DNA of 64,000 nucleotides from an uncultured Erysipelotrichaceae bacterium. Its GTDB lineage: Bacteria > Bacillota_I > Bacilli_A > RF39 > UBA660. The notes beneath the pieces are model-generated. The model did not search any database and was not told the DNA's origin. It saw nothing but the letters and a program-made list of their open reading frames with translations. Both the position numbers and the translations under genes were made by a program. Positions 35,075-43,924 of this stretch are shown in pieces. Position 1 is the stretch's first letter; every line of letters starts with the position of its first letter. The stretch is taken from assembly GCA_902761685.1 (NCBI GenBank), contig CACWLI010000007.1, positions 17,169 through 81,168 of the forward strand, read 5' to 3'.

Positions 35075-35707
35075 TTCATTTCTTTTTATAACATATACTT
35101 TTTTATTTTTATAAAATGCATAAAATATTTCTTCTTTATTAATACCATTTAAATTACTTAAAAGCCACTTATCATCTTTATTTAAATAATCTAAAGTAGA
35201 TTTTTGAATTACTCCATCTAATATAAGTGGAAATGGTAAATCACCATGACTCTTTAAAAATTCATATTTAAAAATATTTAAATTACCATTATTTTCAAGT
35301 ACTGCATATTCTACGTCTTCTAAAGATTTAATATTATTATTTCTTAGTTCTAACATTAAATCATCTAGTGAATATCTTTGTTTAACCATTTCTTTATAAT
35401 TTATTTTACCTCTATTAATTATTAAAGATGGTTTACCATCAATTAAATGTCTAAACTTATTAAATTTTAATGATAAATATCCCTCTAATAATTCAAAAAA
35501 TAATAATATAATAATTGGAACTGTAGTAAGTAATATAGATTTATCATAGTTTTCAATCGCAATACTAGCTAGTTCTGTTATAAGTAAACTAATTACAAAG
35601 TCACCTACTCCTAGTTCTTTTATTTCTCTTTTACCCATTAATCTAAATATTATTAATATAAAAATATAAAAAAATATAGTTTTAATTATTACTAAAAATA
35701 AATCCAT
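35063..35707 (-). CDS. DUF421 membrane protein (YetF/YcaP-like)
   Basis: 214 residues. Three N-terminal membrane helices contain FRLMGKREIKELGVGDFVISLL, the mark of the DUF421 family. The cytoplasmic part includes GKPSLIINRGKINYKEM and the RYSLDDLMLELR motif. Function in the family is poorly known; spore-associated roles exist in Bacillus. Convergent and overlapping with the flippase gene. Confidence 0.9.
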   Translation of the reverse strand: MDLFLVIIKTIFFYIFILIIFRLMGKREIKELGVGDFVISLLITELASIAIENYDKSILLTTVPIIILLFFELLEGYLSLKFNKFRHLIDGKPSLIINRGKINYKEMVKQRYSLDDLMLELRNNNIKSLEDVEYAVLENNGNLNIFKYEFLKSHGDLPFPLILDGVIQKSTLDYLNKDDKWLLSNLNGINKEEIFYAFYKNKKVYVIKRNELDM

Positions 35708-35778
35708 TTTATCACCTAATATTATTATGCCTTAGTAATAAAAATTTTAGTCAAACATAATATTAATTGGGAGGAAAA

Positions 35779-36132
35779 ATGAATAAAATTAAAAATTATT
35801 TAAAAACATATTCTTATTATTTAATAATGATATTAGTTTATCTAATTATTATGAGTATTATTTGTTATACAGGTATTATTAATTATAAAACTATTAGTAT
35901 TATTAATTTTATAGCTAGTTTAATTATGTTTTTTATAATTGGCTATAAAATATCAATTTTAGAAGGCAAAAGAGGCTATTTAAATGGATTTTTTATTTCT
36001 GTCATATTAGTTATCTTTTACATGTTAATATCACTTATATTATCTAAATTATCATTCTCATCACTTATATATTATTTATCACTTATATTATCAAGTATGG
36101 TTGGTGGAATACTTGGAGTTTCAAAAAAATAA
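35779..36132 (+). CDS. Small four-helix membrane protein, TIGR04086/YrzE-like
   Basis: 117 residues from ATG 35779, chosen because GGGAGG at 35770 is its ribosome site (a TTG at 35767 overlaps that site). Four hydrophobic helices and a short GVSKK tail. The last helix pair with SSMVGGILGVSKK resembles the TIGR04086 family, which in Firmicutes lies near secretion genes. Function unknown. Confidence 0.68.
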   Translation: MNKIKNYLKTYSYYLIMILVYLIIMSIICYTGIINYKTISIINFIASLIMFFIIGYKISILEGKRGYLNGFFISVILVIFYMLISLILSKLSFSSLIYYLSLILSSMVGGILGVSKK

Positions 36133-36187
36133 TTGAATAAAATAAATAAATAAGTTAGAATGTTAAATAGAAAGGTAGTATAACAAA

Positions 36188-37045
36188 ATGAATCTATTTA
36201 ACAAATGGGAAACATGGACAATTATTTATTTAGTAAGCGCAGTTATATTTGCTCACTCATTTAAAAAAGCAAATAGAAATATGAAAAACGCTGGTAGTCT
36301 AACTATATTATTAGAACTATTTACAGCAATGTTTGCACTATTATTTATTCCACTATTTAAAATTAAATTTCCAAGTGATCCGATTATTTATTTAACACTT
36401 TTAGTAGTATGTGTTATTTATGCTCTAACAGATAGACTAAATATTGAAGCAAGATATGGACTAGATCCATCAATATTTAGTATGTTAAAACAATTATCTA
36501 CTGTTTTTTTAATAATATTTGGTTTTATATTCTTAAAAGAAAAGTTAATAATTAAAAAAGTAATTGGAGCAATAATTATTATAATTGGTAACTTAATATT
36601 ATCTTTTGATAAAGGTAAATTAAGACTAAATAAATACTTTATTATGTGCTTTATATCTAACTTATTATTTGCTATTGCAATGATGATTAATGTAGGTATT
36701 AGTGATTACTTTAATCTTGCATTTTATACAATATGTACTGTATCATTTCCAGCATTACTTATATTTATATTTGAACATCATAGTATTAAAGAACTTAAAA
36801 GTGAATTTAATTTATATAATAAAAAACTATTCTTACTTTCAAGTTTAACATGGTGTTTAATGTTAATTTCGTCAGTAAAAGCATATCAATTAGGTAGTGT
36901 TTCAATAGTAGCTCCACTATTTGCTCTTACTTCTATATTAAACGCTACAATAGAATATTTCATATCAAGAAATAAAAATAAATTTATTCAAAAATTAATA
37001 GCTGCTATACTTATAATACTTGGAGTAATATTAATTAAAATATAA
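36188..37045 (+). CDS. EamA/DMT-superfamily transporter
   Basis: 285 residues with ten predicted membrane helices in two EamA halves. LFIPLFK, the helix-4 FLKEKLIIKKVIGAIIIIIGN and the second-half SVSIVAPLFALTSILNA follow the EamA pattern. Drug/metabolite exporters; the substrate is not predictable. AGAAAGGTAG lies upstream of ATG 36188. Confidence 0.85.
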   Translation: MNLFNKWETWTIIYLVSAVIFAHSFKKANRNMKNAGSLTILLELFTAMFALLFIPLFKIKFPSDPIIYLTLLVVCVIYALTDRLNIEARYGLDPSIFSMLKQLSTVFLIIFGFIFLKEKLIIKKVIGAIIIIIGNLILSFDKGKLRLNKYFIMCFISNLLFAIAMMINVGISDYFNLAFYTICTVSFPALLIFIFEHHSIKELKSEFNLYNKKLFLLSSLTWCLMLISSVKAYQLGSVSIVAPLFALTSILNATIEYFISRNKNKFIQKLIAAILIILGVILIKI

Positions 37046-37073
37046 AAAATGCATCAATTATTGATGCATTTTT
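37046..37073. terminator. Bidirectional terminator
   Basis: AAAATGCATCAAT / ATTGATGCATTTT hairpin; ends both the EamA gene and the A-B5-A operon. Confidence 0.85.
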
Positions 37074-37513
37074 AATTCCATAAAAGTTTCACTTAAATCT
37101 TCAATCGCACTAGCATAAGCTTCATAATCTAAAATATTTTTATTAAGTATTTCTATTAATTGTTCATCATAACTTTCTAAAGTATCATCATTTAGTCCAT
37201 TTTCTAAAAAATATTGTCTTTTAATTTTTCTTTGCTTATTTAATTCTGATACTTTAGTTAATTCTTTTAGTGTAGGTTCTCTTTTTCTTGTATAAGTTAA
37301 ACATGGATCACATCCACATTCACTTATTTTATATATTTTTCTACCAGTAAAAAACTCAGTCATTACATTTTCATCTGCTTCATCGCTTACTCCAATTATT
37401 GGTACACTTTCCCATTCATAATCATATTCAGTATACATATGAGCTTGAACGCAGTCAGAGTATCTATTATTATTTAATGATAAAACATAAAATTTTAAAG
37501 TTTTATTAGTCAT
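37058..37513 (-). CDS. A-family protein, distal copy (last gene of the A-B5-A operon)
   Basis: 151 residues, unknown family. It is related to the first gene of the operon (39319-39765): both have a beta-rich N-terminal half ending in D-E-x-D-x-x-V-M then a GRK-x-x-K-I motif, and a helical charged C-terminal half. Here two cysteines in GCGCDPC-like order (ECGCDPCLTY) are extra. No signal peptide or membrane segment. The start overlaps the stop of the preceding B gene by 1 nt (TAATG), so translation is coupled. Confidence 0.72.
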   Translation of the reverse strand: MTNKTLKFYVLSLNNNRYSDCVQAHMYTEYDYEWESVPIIGVSDEADENVMTEFFTGRKIYKISECGCDPCLTYTRKREPTLKELTKVSELNKQRKIKRQYFLENGLNDDTLESYDEQLIEILNKNILDYEAYASAIEDLSETFMELKMHQ

Positions 37514-37890
37514 TATAAAGTCCTTTCTAAAATATTATCATTTAATCTTTCTATTTGATTTCTTTCATCCATTAAATGCGTATGTAAAATATTTTTATCA
37601 ATTACTTCAACTAGAAATGAAAAATACATTCCTCCATATTGACTAGTTCCACCATAAGGAAGTACACTTATTATTTCAAGTTCTGTATATTCTTCTTTAC
37701 TATAATCAGAACCTATAAAAACAGAACCATCGCTTTTAGATAAATATAGTTTATCTGGATTATCTGTTGAAAATATACGAGAAGCATATTTTGAATCAAC
37801 CATTATAATTCTACTTTCTTCATATGTCTTATTTAGTCCACCAGATCCACTATTAATTCTACCAAGTATTATATTATTACTATCTACCAT
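37513..37890 (-). CDS. B-family protein, copy 5
   Basis: 125 residues of an unknown family present five times in a row. Shared order: N-terminal SNNIILGRI, G-x-G-G, KTYEES, a LYLSKSDG-type hairpin, an E-x-x-x-V turn, then EVIDKNILHTHLMDERNQIE near the end. It lacks the SYGRK tail of the other copies. The start ATG lies inside the last codons of the preceding gene, an 11-nt overlap. Cytoplasmic by appearance. Confidence 0.72.
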   Translation of the reverse strand: MVDSNNIILGRINSGSGGLNKTYEESRIIMVDSKYASRIFSTDNPDKLYLSKSDGSVFIGSDYSKEEYTELEIISVLPYGGTSQYGGMYFSFLVEVIDKNILHTHLMDERNQIERLNDNILERTL

Positions 37891-38266
37891 ATGTTAATCC
37901 CTCTAATAATTGTCTATTTAATTCTATTTGCATTCTTTCATCTACAAGATGAGCATGTAATGCTTTTTTATCAATTACTTCTATTAAAAATCTATATATT
38001 TTTCCATAACCATTACTACATTCAAATGGAGTAACTCCAATTACCTCTACTTCAGTAAATTTATCTTTCATACTTTCATACAAATCAATATCTACTACTT
38101 TAAGTAAATTATTTTCATTTAAGCACACTTTTGTATTTTCTGGATGATTTATTGCATCTATTAATAATTCAGAAGTAATAATAGCAGTAACGCTATCTTC
38201 ATATGTTTTACTAAAAGTACTTTTTGCTCCTATCTTACCTAATACTAAATTATTACTTTCTTCCAT
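37880..38266 (-). CDS. B-family protein, copy 4
   Basis: About 128 residues from ATG 38266; a longer frame upstream is only read-through of the preceding gene. It has ESNNLVLGKIG, KTYEDS, CLNENNLLKV, then EVIDKKALHAHLVDERMQIEL and ends in LTYGR. It overlaps the preceding gene by 14 nt (38253-38266) and the next by 11 nt. Function unknown. Confidence 0.72.
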   Translation of the reverse strand: MEESNNLVLGKIGAKSTFSKTYEDSVTAIITSELLIDAINHPENTKVCLNENNLLKVVDIDLYESMKDKFTEVEVIGVTPFECSNGYGKIYRFLIEVIDKKALHAHLVDERMQIELNRQLLEGLTYGR

Positions 38267-38651
38267 AACTGCCCTCCTCAATTGCACGTCTAAATAATTC
38301 AACTTGCATTCTCTCATCAATTAAATGTCTATGTAAAATATCTTTTTCTATATATTCAACATAATATTCATTATCTATTCTTTCTCTATTATATGAATTT
38401 GATATAGGAGATGCAAATATATTAATTATTTCAGCTTCTTTTAATGATGCTGAACTTTTCTTTTCTAAATTAGCTAAAACGACTAATTCATTATTTGAAC
38501 TACTGTCAATATAAAACTTAAAATTTAATCCATTTCTTAAACAATCTATTATTTTCCCATCTACTATTCTAATAAAGCTTTCTTCATATGTTTTATGAAT
38601 ACCACCACATCCACCTGGTATACGACCTAATATTAAATTATTTTCTTCCAT
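38253..38651 (-). CDS. B-family protein, copy 3
   Basis: 132 residues from ATG 38651, the true start, since the frame above it belongs to the C-terminus of the previous gene. MEENNLILGRIPGG, GGIHKTYEES, KFYIDSSS, IEKDILHRHLIDERMQVELF, tail GSYGRK. It overlaps the preceding gene by exactly 14 nt. Function unknown. Confidence 0.72.
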   Translation of the reverse strand: MEENNLILGRIPGGCGGIHKTYEESFIRIVDGKIIDCLRNGLNFKFYIDSSSNNELVVLANLEKKSSASLKEAEIINIFASPISNSYNRERIDNEYYVEYIEKDILHRHLIDERMQVELFRRAIEEGSYGRK

Positions 38652-38991
38652 AACTACCTTCTTCAATTGCACGTCTAAATAACTCAACTTGCATTCTTTC
38701 ATCTTGCAAATGTCTATATAATATGTCTCTTTCAATTACTTCAACAAAATATTCATTTTCACAGTTATATATTATATTTAATATTTCTAATTCTTTACAT
38801 ATATCTGTATCTTTATCGCTTATAAATATTTTACCAGAAGAAGTCATATATAATTTTTCTCTATCTGTTTTTCTAGTTAATTTATAAATATCCATAGAAC
38901 CTAAAGAAATAATCATACTTTCTAAGTAAGTTCTACCAATTCCACCTCTTCCATTAGTTATTTTACCTAATATTAAATTATTTTCTTCCAT
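38638..38991 (-). CDS. B-family protein, copy 2
   Basis: 117 residues. MEENNLILGKITNG, GGIGRTYLES, LYMTSSGKIFISD, EVIERDILYRHLQDERMQVE, tail GSYGRK. It is the copy most like copy 3, with an identical end and start region. The start overlaps copy 1 by 14 nt: ATGGAAGAAAATAA reads YGRK-stop in one frame and MEEN in the other. Confidence 0.72.
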   Translation of the reverse strand: MEENNLILGKITNGRGGIGRTYLESMIISLGSMDIYKLTRKTDREKLYMTSSGKIFISDKDTDICKELEILNIIYNCENEYFVEVIERDILYRHLQDERMQVELFRRAIEEGSYGRK

Positions 38992-39319
38992 AACTTTCCC
39001 CTAGTTCAGTTAATCTTAATCTCTCATCTAATAAATGTCTATGTAATATTTCTGGTTCTATAAATTCACATACAAAATATGTATCACTAGCAATTGGATA
39101 AACATTTAACAATTCTACTCTTTTCATATTTTTAGAATATTCTTCATCACTTATTACTATATTTCCTTTTTCTGTTAAATATGTATCTGCTTTTTTATTA
39201 AAAATATCATATAAGAAAGTTCTATTATGTAAAGCAATTAGAAAACTTTCTTCATATGTTTTATGTATTCCATTTTGATTTCCAGGAATACACCCTGTTA
39301 TTATACTATTTGTTTCCAT
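38978..39319 (-). CDS. B-family protein, copy 1
   Basis: 113 residues from ATG 39319, supported by AAGGAGAAAATTATA upstream. METNSIITGCIPG, GIHKTYEESFLIA, YLTEKGNIVISDEE, EFIEPEILHRHLLDERLRL, tail SYGRK. It starts with a TAATG coupling to the A-family gene. Function unknown. Confidence 0.72.
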   Translation of the reverse strand: METNSIITGCIPGNQNGIHKTYEESFLIALHNRTFLYDIFNKKADTYLTEKGNIVISDEEYSKNMKRVELLNVYPIASDTYFVCEFIEPEILHRHLLDERLRLTELGESYGRK

Positions 39320-39765
39320 TATAATTTTCTCCTTAATTCGATACAATGATTACTAAATTCATTCATTTCGTTTAAATATCTTAAATACTCTTCATAATCA
39401 CTTTTGATTCTTCTTTCAAGTGAATTTAGATTATTAATATATTGTTTTATTTCTTCATCACTTAATTCTTTAAATCCATTAATAAAATAACCCATATTGC
39501 TTGGTTCAATTAATGCAGCTTCACGATATGTTATATATGGAACATAACTAGTTATACTTTTTCTATATTTTCTTCCACTTATAATATCAATCATAACATC
39601 ATCATCAGTTTCATCTTTAACACAAACAATATTTACTTGTTTTTTAGTAACACGGTATCTATCACCAGCATCTCCATATACTCTTGTTTCAATATATCCA
39701 TATGAAATATCGTTTTCACCATTTTTAGATTTATTTAGATAGACCCTATAATATTCTTTATTCAT
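39319..39765 (-). CDS. A-family protein, proximal copy (first gene of the A-B5-A operon)
   Basis: 148 residues, unknown. N-terminal beta-rich YYRVYLNKSKNG, then DETDDDVMIDII and GRKYRKSI, which align with the last gene of the operon; the C-terminal half is a charged helix region (LNSLERRIKSDYEEYLRYLNEM). CAGGAGGAAAA precedes the ATG, and a TGGTATAAT promoter stands at about 39789-39797. No membrane or export signal. Confidence 0.72.
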   Translation of the reverse strand: MNKEYYRVYLNKSKNGENDISYGYIETRVYGDAGDRYRVTKKQVNIVCVKDETDDDVMIDIISGRKYRKSITSYVPYITYREAALIEPSNMGYFINGFKELSDEEIKQYINNLNSLERRIKSDYEEYLRYLNEMNEFSNHCIELRRKL

Positions 39766-39788
39766 TTTTCCTCCTGAAATTAGCGTAT

Positions 39789-39797
39789 ATTATACCA
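39789..39797 (-). promoter_or_regulatory. Promoter of the A-B5-A operon
   Basis: Extended -10 (TGG then TATAAT) about 25 nt upstream of the first A gene, right after the terminator of the PHP phosphatase gene. It suggests the seven genes are one transcript. Confidence 0.6.
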
Positions 39798-39798
39798 T

Positions 39799-39835
39799 AA
39801 AAACAAATCCTAGTCAATTAAATGACTAGGATTAA
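39799..39835 (-). terminator. Terminator of the sortase/kinase operon
   Basis: ATCCTAGTCA / TGACTAGGAT hairpin followed by T-rich sequence on the minus strand. Confidence 0.85.
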
Positions 39836-40514
39836 TATTTGTAAGTTCATTAAACTTTTCATTACCAATAATTTTAATAATTTTCTTATATGAAAGAGTA
39901 TATTTAGAATAATCTTTCTTATGATGAATATCAGTAGCTAAATAAGATATTTTATTTTCTTTAAGTAATCTTTTTATCATCTTTTTAGCATGTCTTCCAT
40001 AAGATCCGATTATACTTTCAATATTACTTTGAAATAATACTCCAATTTTCTCAAGTTCATATATTTTATTAAAATCTTTTTGAAAAGATAAATATCTTTC
40101 TGGATGAGCAAGTATAACTTTATATCCTTTGATAATTAAATCATTAAATATATCTTCATATCCTATAACTTCTCCACTCATAGGAAGTTCAATTAATAAA
40201 TACTTTGTATTATTTAAGGAACTAATTTCATCACTATTTAATAATTCAATTATATCTTCATCATAAAATATTTCATTACCAAGATATAAGTTAATATTTA
40301 TATTATTTTTTTTAACTTCTTTTTTTAGTTCACTAAGTATTTTTAAATTATTAGTTTTACTACTATTATATTTAGTGTTTTTAATATAATGAGGAGTTAA
40401 TATAATACTAGAGTACCCAAGCGTTTCTAAATCTTTTAGTAATTCTATACTACTACTTAAAGATTTACTTCCATCATCTATTCCATATAATAAATGATTA
40501 TGAATATCTATCAT
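39810..40514 (-). CDS. cpsB: PHP-type protein tyrosine phosphatase (CpsB/YwqE family)
   Basis: 234 residues. Metal ligands of the PHP fold are visible: MIDIHNHLLYGIDDGS at the start, TPHYIKN, EIFYDED, AHPERYLS and TDIHHKK. CpsB-type enzymes dephosphorylate BY-kinases and so set capsule length or output. It follows the BY-kinase gene with overlapping stop and start codons, an arrangement that fits the kinase-phosphatase pair. Confidence 0.92.
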   Translation of the reverse strand: MIDIHNHLLYGIDDGSKSLSSSIELLKDLETLGYSSIILTPHYIKNTKYNSSKTNNLKILSELKKEVKKNNININLYLGNEIFYDEDIIELLNSDEISSLNNTKYLLIELPMSGEVIGYEDIFNDLIIKGYKVILAHPERYLSFQKDFNKIYELEKIGVLFQSNIESIIGSYGRHAKKMIKRLLKENKISYLATDIHHKKDYSKYTLSYKKIIKIIGNEKFNELTNINPSHLID

Positions 40515-41878
40515 TATTCGTTTTTATCCTCATCTTTCCCATAGTAGTAATAGTACCCACCATATGAGTGACGTCTAGCTTCTACTTTATTAGCTATTAC
40601 ACCAGCTAATTTAGCTCCAACATTCTCAAGTGATTTTAATGCGTTTTTAAGCTCAGTTTTTGGAGTTGAATTAATTGCACTAACAAGTATAGTTTTATCA
40701 ACTAGACTTGATAAAATTAATGAATCAGAAAGTCCAGCGATAGGAGCTCCATCAAGAATAACTAAATCATAATTTTTACTTAATTCACTAATTAAATTTT
40801 CATTCTTTTTAGAGTTTAATAATTCACTAGGATTTGGAGGTAGAACACCTCTTGGAATTAAATATAAATTTTTAATCTTAGTTTCAACTACATAATCTTT
40901 ATATTTTTTAATATCATTTAATAATAAACCAGATAATCCTATTTTAGAACTTGCTCCAAATATTTTATGTTGACGACCTTTTCTTAAATCGCAATCAACT
41001 ATTAATACTTTTTTACCATCTTGAGCAAAAGATGTTGCTAAGTTAGCAGTAATAAAACTTTTACCTTCTCCTGGAATTGAACTAGTAACTAATATAGTTT
41101 TTAATTCCTCATCAATACTAGAGAATTGTAAATTAGTTCTAAGTGTTCTAATACTTTCACTAGCAAGAGCATTTGGTCTATTAGAAACTATAATATCATC
41201 ACTTTCATTATCTTTATATACTTTAGCAAGTAAACTAGCTTTCATTTCACTTTCAATTGTATCAATATCTCTTAGAGTATCATCAAAGTAGAATATAATA
41301 AATATAACAGCACTACTTCCAACAAATCCAACTAATATAGCAAGTACTATATCTCTAATTAAATTATTATTAGAAGGACTTCCTGGTATTTCGGCTATAT
41401 CAATAACACTAACGTTATTAATATTATATATTTGAGTTACTTCTTTATCAAAAACTCTAGCTACACTATTAGCTATATTCTTAGCTACTCTTGGATCTTT
41501 ATCAGTAACAGTAATTCTTAGTATTTCAGTATCATCTTCAGCTTTAACACTTACTTCATCATATAACTTCTCATAACTATAATTTAAATTTAATTCTTTA
41601 ATTACTTGATTTAATACAAGTTTACTTTTAATAATTTGTCTATAAGTAGATACTAATTTTTGATTTAAATTAATATCATTTTGATCAATAGTTGATGTAT
41701 TATCACTAACACTCTCATTTTTAACAAGTACAACTGTAGTACTAGTAGTATACATAGGTACTTTTAAAAATACATTATATGCTATTATTCCTGCTACACA
41801 TAATAATACAACTGCGATTACTATTAAAACATATTTTTTATAATAATCATAAAATTCTTTTAAATTAATTTCTTCCAT
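40514..41878 (-). CDS. Fused polysaccharide co-polymerase and BY-kinase (Wzz-CpsD type)
   Basis: About 454 residues from ATG 41878, which has AGGAG eight nt upstream (a GTG at 41887 is less likely). A Wzz/CpsC domain with two membrane helices (about 14-36 and 170-195) is fused to a tyrosine kinase: Walker A SIPGEGKS, A' LIVDCDLRKGRQ, Walker B DLVILDGAP. The C-terminus has a tyrosine cluster (YYYYYG) that is the autophosphorylation site. In most Firmicutes the two parts are separate genes; the fused form is more like proteobacterial Wzc. Confidence 0.92.
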   Translation of the reverse strand: MEEINLKEFYDYYKKYVLIVIAVVLLCVAGIIAYNVFLKVPMYTTSTTVVLVKNESVSDNTSTIDQNDINLNQKLVSTYRQIIKSKLVLNQVIKELNLNYSYEKLYDEVSVKAEDDTEILRITVTDKDPRVAKNIANSVARVFDKEVTQIYNINNVSVIDIAEIPGSPSNNNLIRDIVLAILVGFVGSSAVIFIIFYFDDTLRDIDTIESEMKASLLAKVYKDNESDDIIVSNRPNALASESIRTLRTNLQFSSIDEELKTILVTSSIPGEGKSFITANLATSFAQDGKKVLIVDCDLRKGRQHKIFGASSKIGLSGLLLNDIKKYKDYVVETKIKNLYLIPRGVLPPNPSELLNSKKNENLISELSKNYDLVILDGAPIAGLSDSLILSSLVDKTILVSAINSTPKTELKNALKSLENVGAKLAGVIANKVEARRHSYGGYYYYYGKDEDKNE

Positions 41879-42692
41879 TTTCTTCACTCCTCTTTTTCTT
41901 TTTTTCCATGGATTCTATAAAACATAATATTAAACCAATTACTATTAAAATTATACTTCCATATAATATTAATTTAACTAAATCTAATAATATGTTAATT
42001 AATACTTTTGAAAAATATTCAGTTATTAATATAATATTTTTAATATCTATTTTTTCAAATATTTCAAATCTTATAAATAATAATATCAAACCACTACTCA
42101 TAATAACTGAACCAAAGTATTTAGTTTTAAATAGTATTAAAATTACACTAAATACTATAGTTATAATTGATAATATTAATATAACTTTATCAATAATATT
42201 ACTAACTTTATTAAATGGATTTATAAGTTTATTAGGGATATTATATAATCTAATTTCTTTATTATATATATTAGTAATATCATTTATAAATAGTTTTAAT
42301 TCATTTCTATTAGTTACATCAATATTATTATTTTTTAAATAAGTATCAATATTTTGACTAAGTTTTTCTTTCATAGACTCTATATCTGGAAAATACAAGT
42401 TTCCTTTGTATAACTCATCAATATACTTATTTATATCATTTTTAACTGATTCTTGGCTAAATAAATTATCAAGTACTTCTTCTTCAAGTCCAGAAGAAGT
42501 CATATAATCTTTCATTTCTATTAATGTATTTTCATACACTTCACTATAATAATTGTTTTTAACTAGTACACTTTTGACATATTCTTTCTTAAATATTGTA
42601 AATTTAAGTATGAGTATTACTACTAAAGAACTAATCAAAATAGAAGTAATTATACCAAGAATATATCCAAGTATTATTTTTATTCTATTCAT
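41865..42692 (-). CDS. Membrane protein of the sortase/BY-kinase operon
   Basis: 275 residues from ATG 42692, since GGAGGAAGAACATA precedes it; the longer frame upstream is the end of the sortase gene. One N-terminal membrane helix, an extracellular helical domain of about 140 residues (NNYYSEVYENTLIEMKDY...), then three or four more helices and a Lys/Arg/Glu tail. No known family. Its start overlaps the sortase end by 8 nt and its end overlaps the kinase start by about 14 nt, so it belongs to the same operon. Confidence 0.72.
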   Translation of the reverse strand: MNRIKIILGYILGIITSILISSLVVILILKFTIFKKEYVKSVLVKNNYYSEVYENTLIEMKDYMTSSGLEEEVLDNLFSQESVKNDINKYIDELYKGNLYFPDIESMKEKLSQNIDTYLKNNNIDVTNRNELKLFINDITNIYNKEIRLYNIPNKLINPFNKVSNIIDKVILILSIITIVFSVILILFKTKYFGSVIMSSGLILLFIRFEIFEKIDIKNIILITEYFSKVLINILLDLVKLILYGSIILIVIGLILCFIESMEKKKKRSEENGRN

Positions 42693-43311
42693 TATGTTCT
42701 TCCTCCAAGGTAGCATATACAACATATCTTTTAGTCTTACGACCAACCACACTCCTATTAATTGGATAACAAGTATATAGTAATAATTTTTCACCATCAT
42801 GTGATACTTTAAAAGCATCTAAATCATTTTCACTAACTACTTTTGTATTCTCAACTATATAGGTAAATACACCATAATTTGTTTCAATTACTATTTTATC
42901 ATTTACTTTTACTTGATCTAATTTCTTAAAATATCCACTAGTATTATGAGCATCCATTATAATAGTTCCATTTTCACCAGGAAAATAACTACCAGCATAA
43001 TGTCCAACACCATATCTAAGTATCTTTAAAGTGTCCCCATGATATACAGGTAAATCTAAATCAATACTAGATATTTTAATTCTTGCATACTTGTTTCCAA
43101 AATTTGGATAATCAATTAATCTTTTTTGACTAAAATCATATGTAGCATTAACTTCTATATCATGTCTTTCAATTGCTACTGTATTAATTAATGATATATA
43201 TTTTGAAACTTTATCATCAAGAATATAATAAAATAATAAAACGAATAATGATGTAAAGAAAAAGGAAATTGCTATATTACTAGCAAATTTCCTTATTTTT
43301 ATTCTTTTCAT
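42685..43311 (-). CDS. srt: Sortase
   Basis: 208 residues. An N-terminal membrane anchor (about 13-32) and a sortase beta-barrel with catalytic His in MDAHNTSG, Cys in LLLYTCYP and Arg in VGRKTKRY. It cleaves and transpeptidates surface proteins carrying an LPxTG-like signal. The adjacent gene upstream encodes a protein with VRQTG before its C-terminal helix, a probable substrate. Class (D or B-like) cannot be fixed by eye. Confidence 0.92.
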   Translation of the reverse strand: MKRIKIRKFASNIAISFFFTSLFVLLFYYILDDKVSKYISLINTVAIERHDIEVNATYDFSQKRLIDYPNFGNKYARIKISSIDLDLPVYHGDTLKILRYGVGHYAGSYFPGENGTIIMDAHNTSGYFKKLDQVKVNDKIVIETNYGVFTYIVENTKVVSENDLDAFKVSHDGEKLLLYTCYPINRSVVGRKTKRYVVYATLEEEHNE

Positions 43312-43841
43312 TATTTGCTAGTTATAACTTGTCTAATTACTAAACATGCACCAGCTGCAACTATTAATAGTGAAATACCAGCTATAGCAGCAGTATTACT
43401 ATTTTCCATACCAGTTTGTCTTACTAATTCTGTTACTTCAGCGAATGTACTTCCGTCAGCATTGTAAACAATAACTGATGATTTAGTTGTTGTTGCCTTA
43501 ACAGATGTATGATCACTAATTTCATCAACTAAAGTTTTTAATTGTCTTTTAGTTGAATCTGAGAAATTAGCAAATTTAGCATGGCCATCAGCTTCAATAA
43601 TTGATTTAGCTTTATCTATTCTCTCAGCAATGTAATCAGCATCACTACTACTAACTTCATATTTACTTAAATATCTTTCAACTAAAGTAATATCTCCGCT
43701 AGATAGTCCATACTTATCACCATTAAGAGTTAAAGTTTCTTCAAATTTAGCTTGTAAGTCTTTTTCACTTATGGCATTTACATTTACTAGTCCTACTAAA
43801 AATAAGCTAACTATTAAAGCTACTAAACTTAGTTTTTTCAT
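43311..43841 (-). CDS. Exported protein with LVRQTG sorting-like signal
   Basis: 176 residues from ATG 43841, with GGGAGGAATGGATTT upstream. Signal peptide 1-23 (MKKLSLVALIVSLFLVGLVNVNA), a soluble helical domain (about 24-110), a Thr/Ser linker, then LVRQTG, a hydrophobic helix and RQVITSK at the end. This is the usual order of a sortase substrate with a variant motif. The next gene is the sortase, with a 1-nt overlap. Function of the soluble domain is unknown. Confidence 0.8.
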   Translation of the reverse strand: MKKLSLVALIVSLFLVGLVNVNAISEKDLQAKFEETLTLNGDKYGLSSGDITLVERYLSKYEVSSSDADYIAERIDKAKSIIEADGHAKFANFSDSTKRQLKTLVDEISDHTSVKATTTKSSVIVYNADGSTFAEVTELVRQTGMENSNTAAIAGISLLIVAAGACLVIRQVITSK

Positions 43842-43894
43842 AAATCCATTCCTCCCATGGCTGTATATTATATTATAAAGCATAAAAAAAATCA

Positions 43895-43924
43895 ATAAAA
43901 AAAGTGAATTTCATTCACCTTTTT
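43895..43924. terminator. Terminator between the small membrane gene and the sortase operon
   Basis: GTGAA-TTTCA-TTCAC hairpin between A and T runs; overlaps the stop of the 37-aa gene. Confidence 0.7.
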
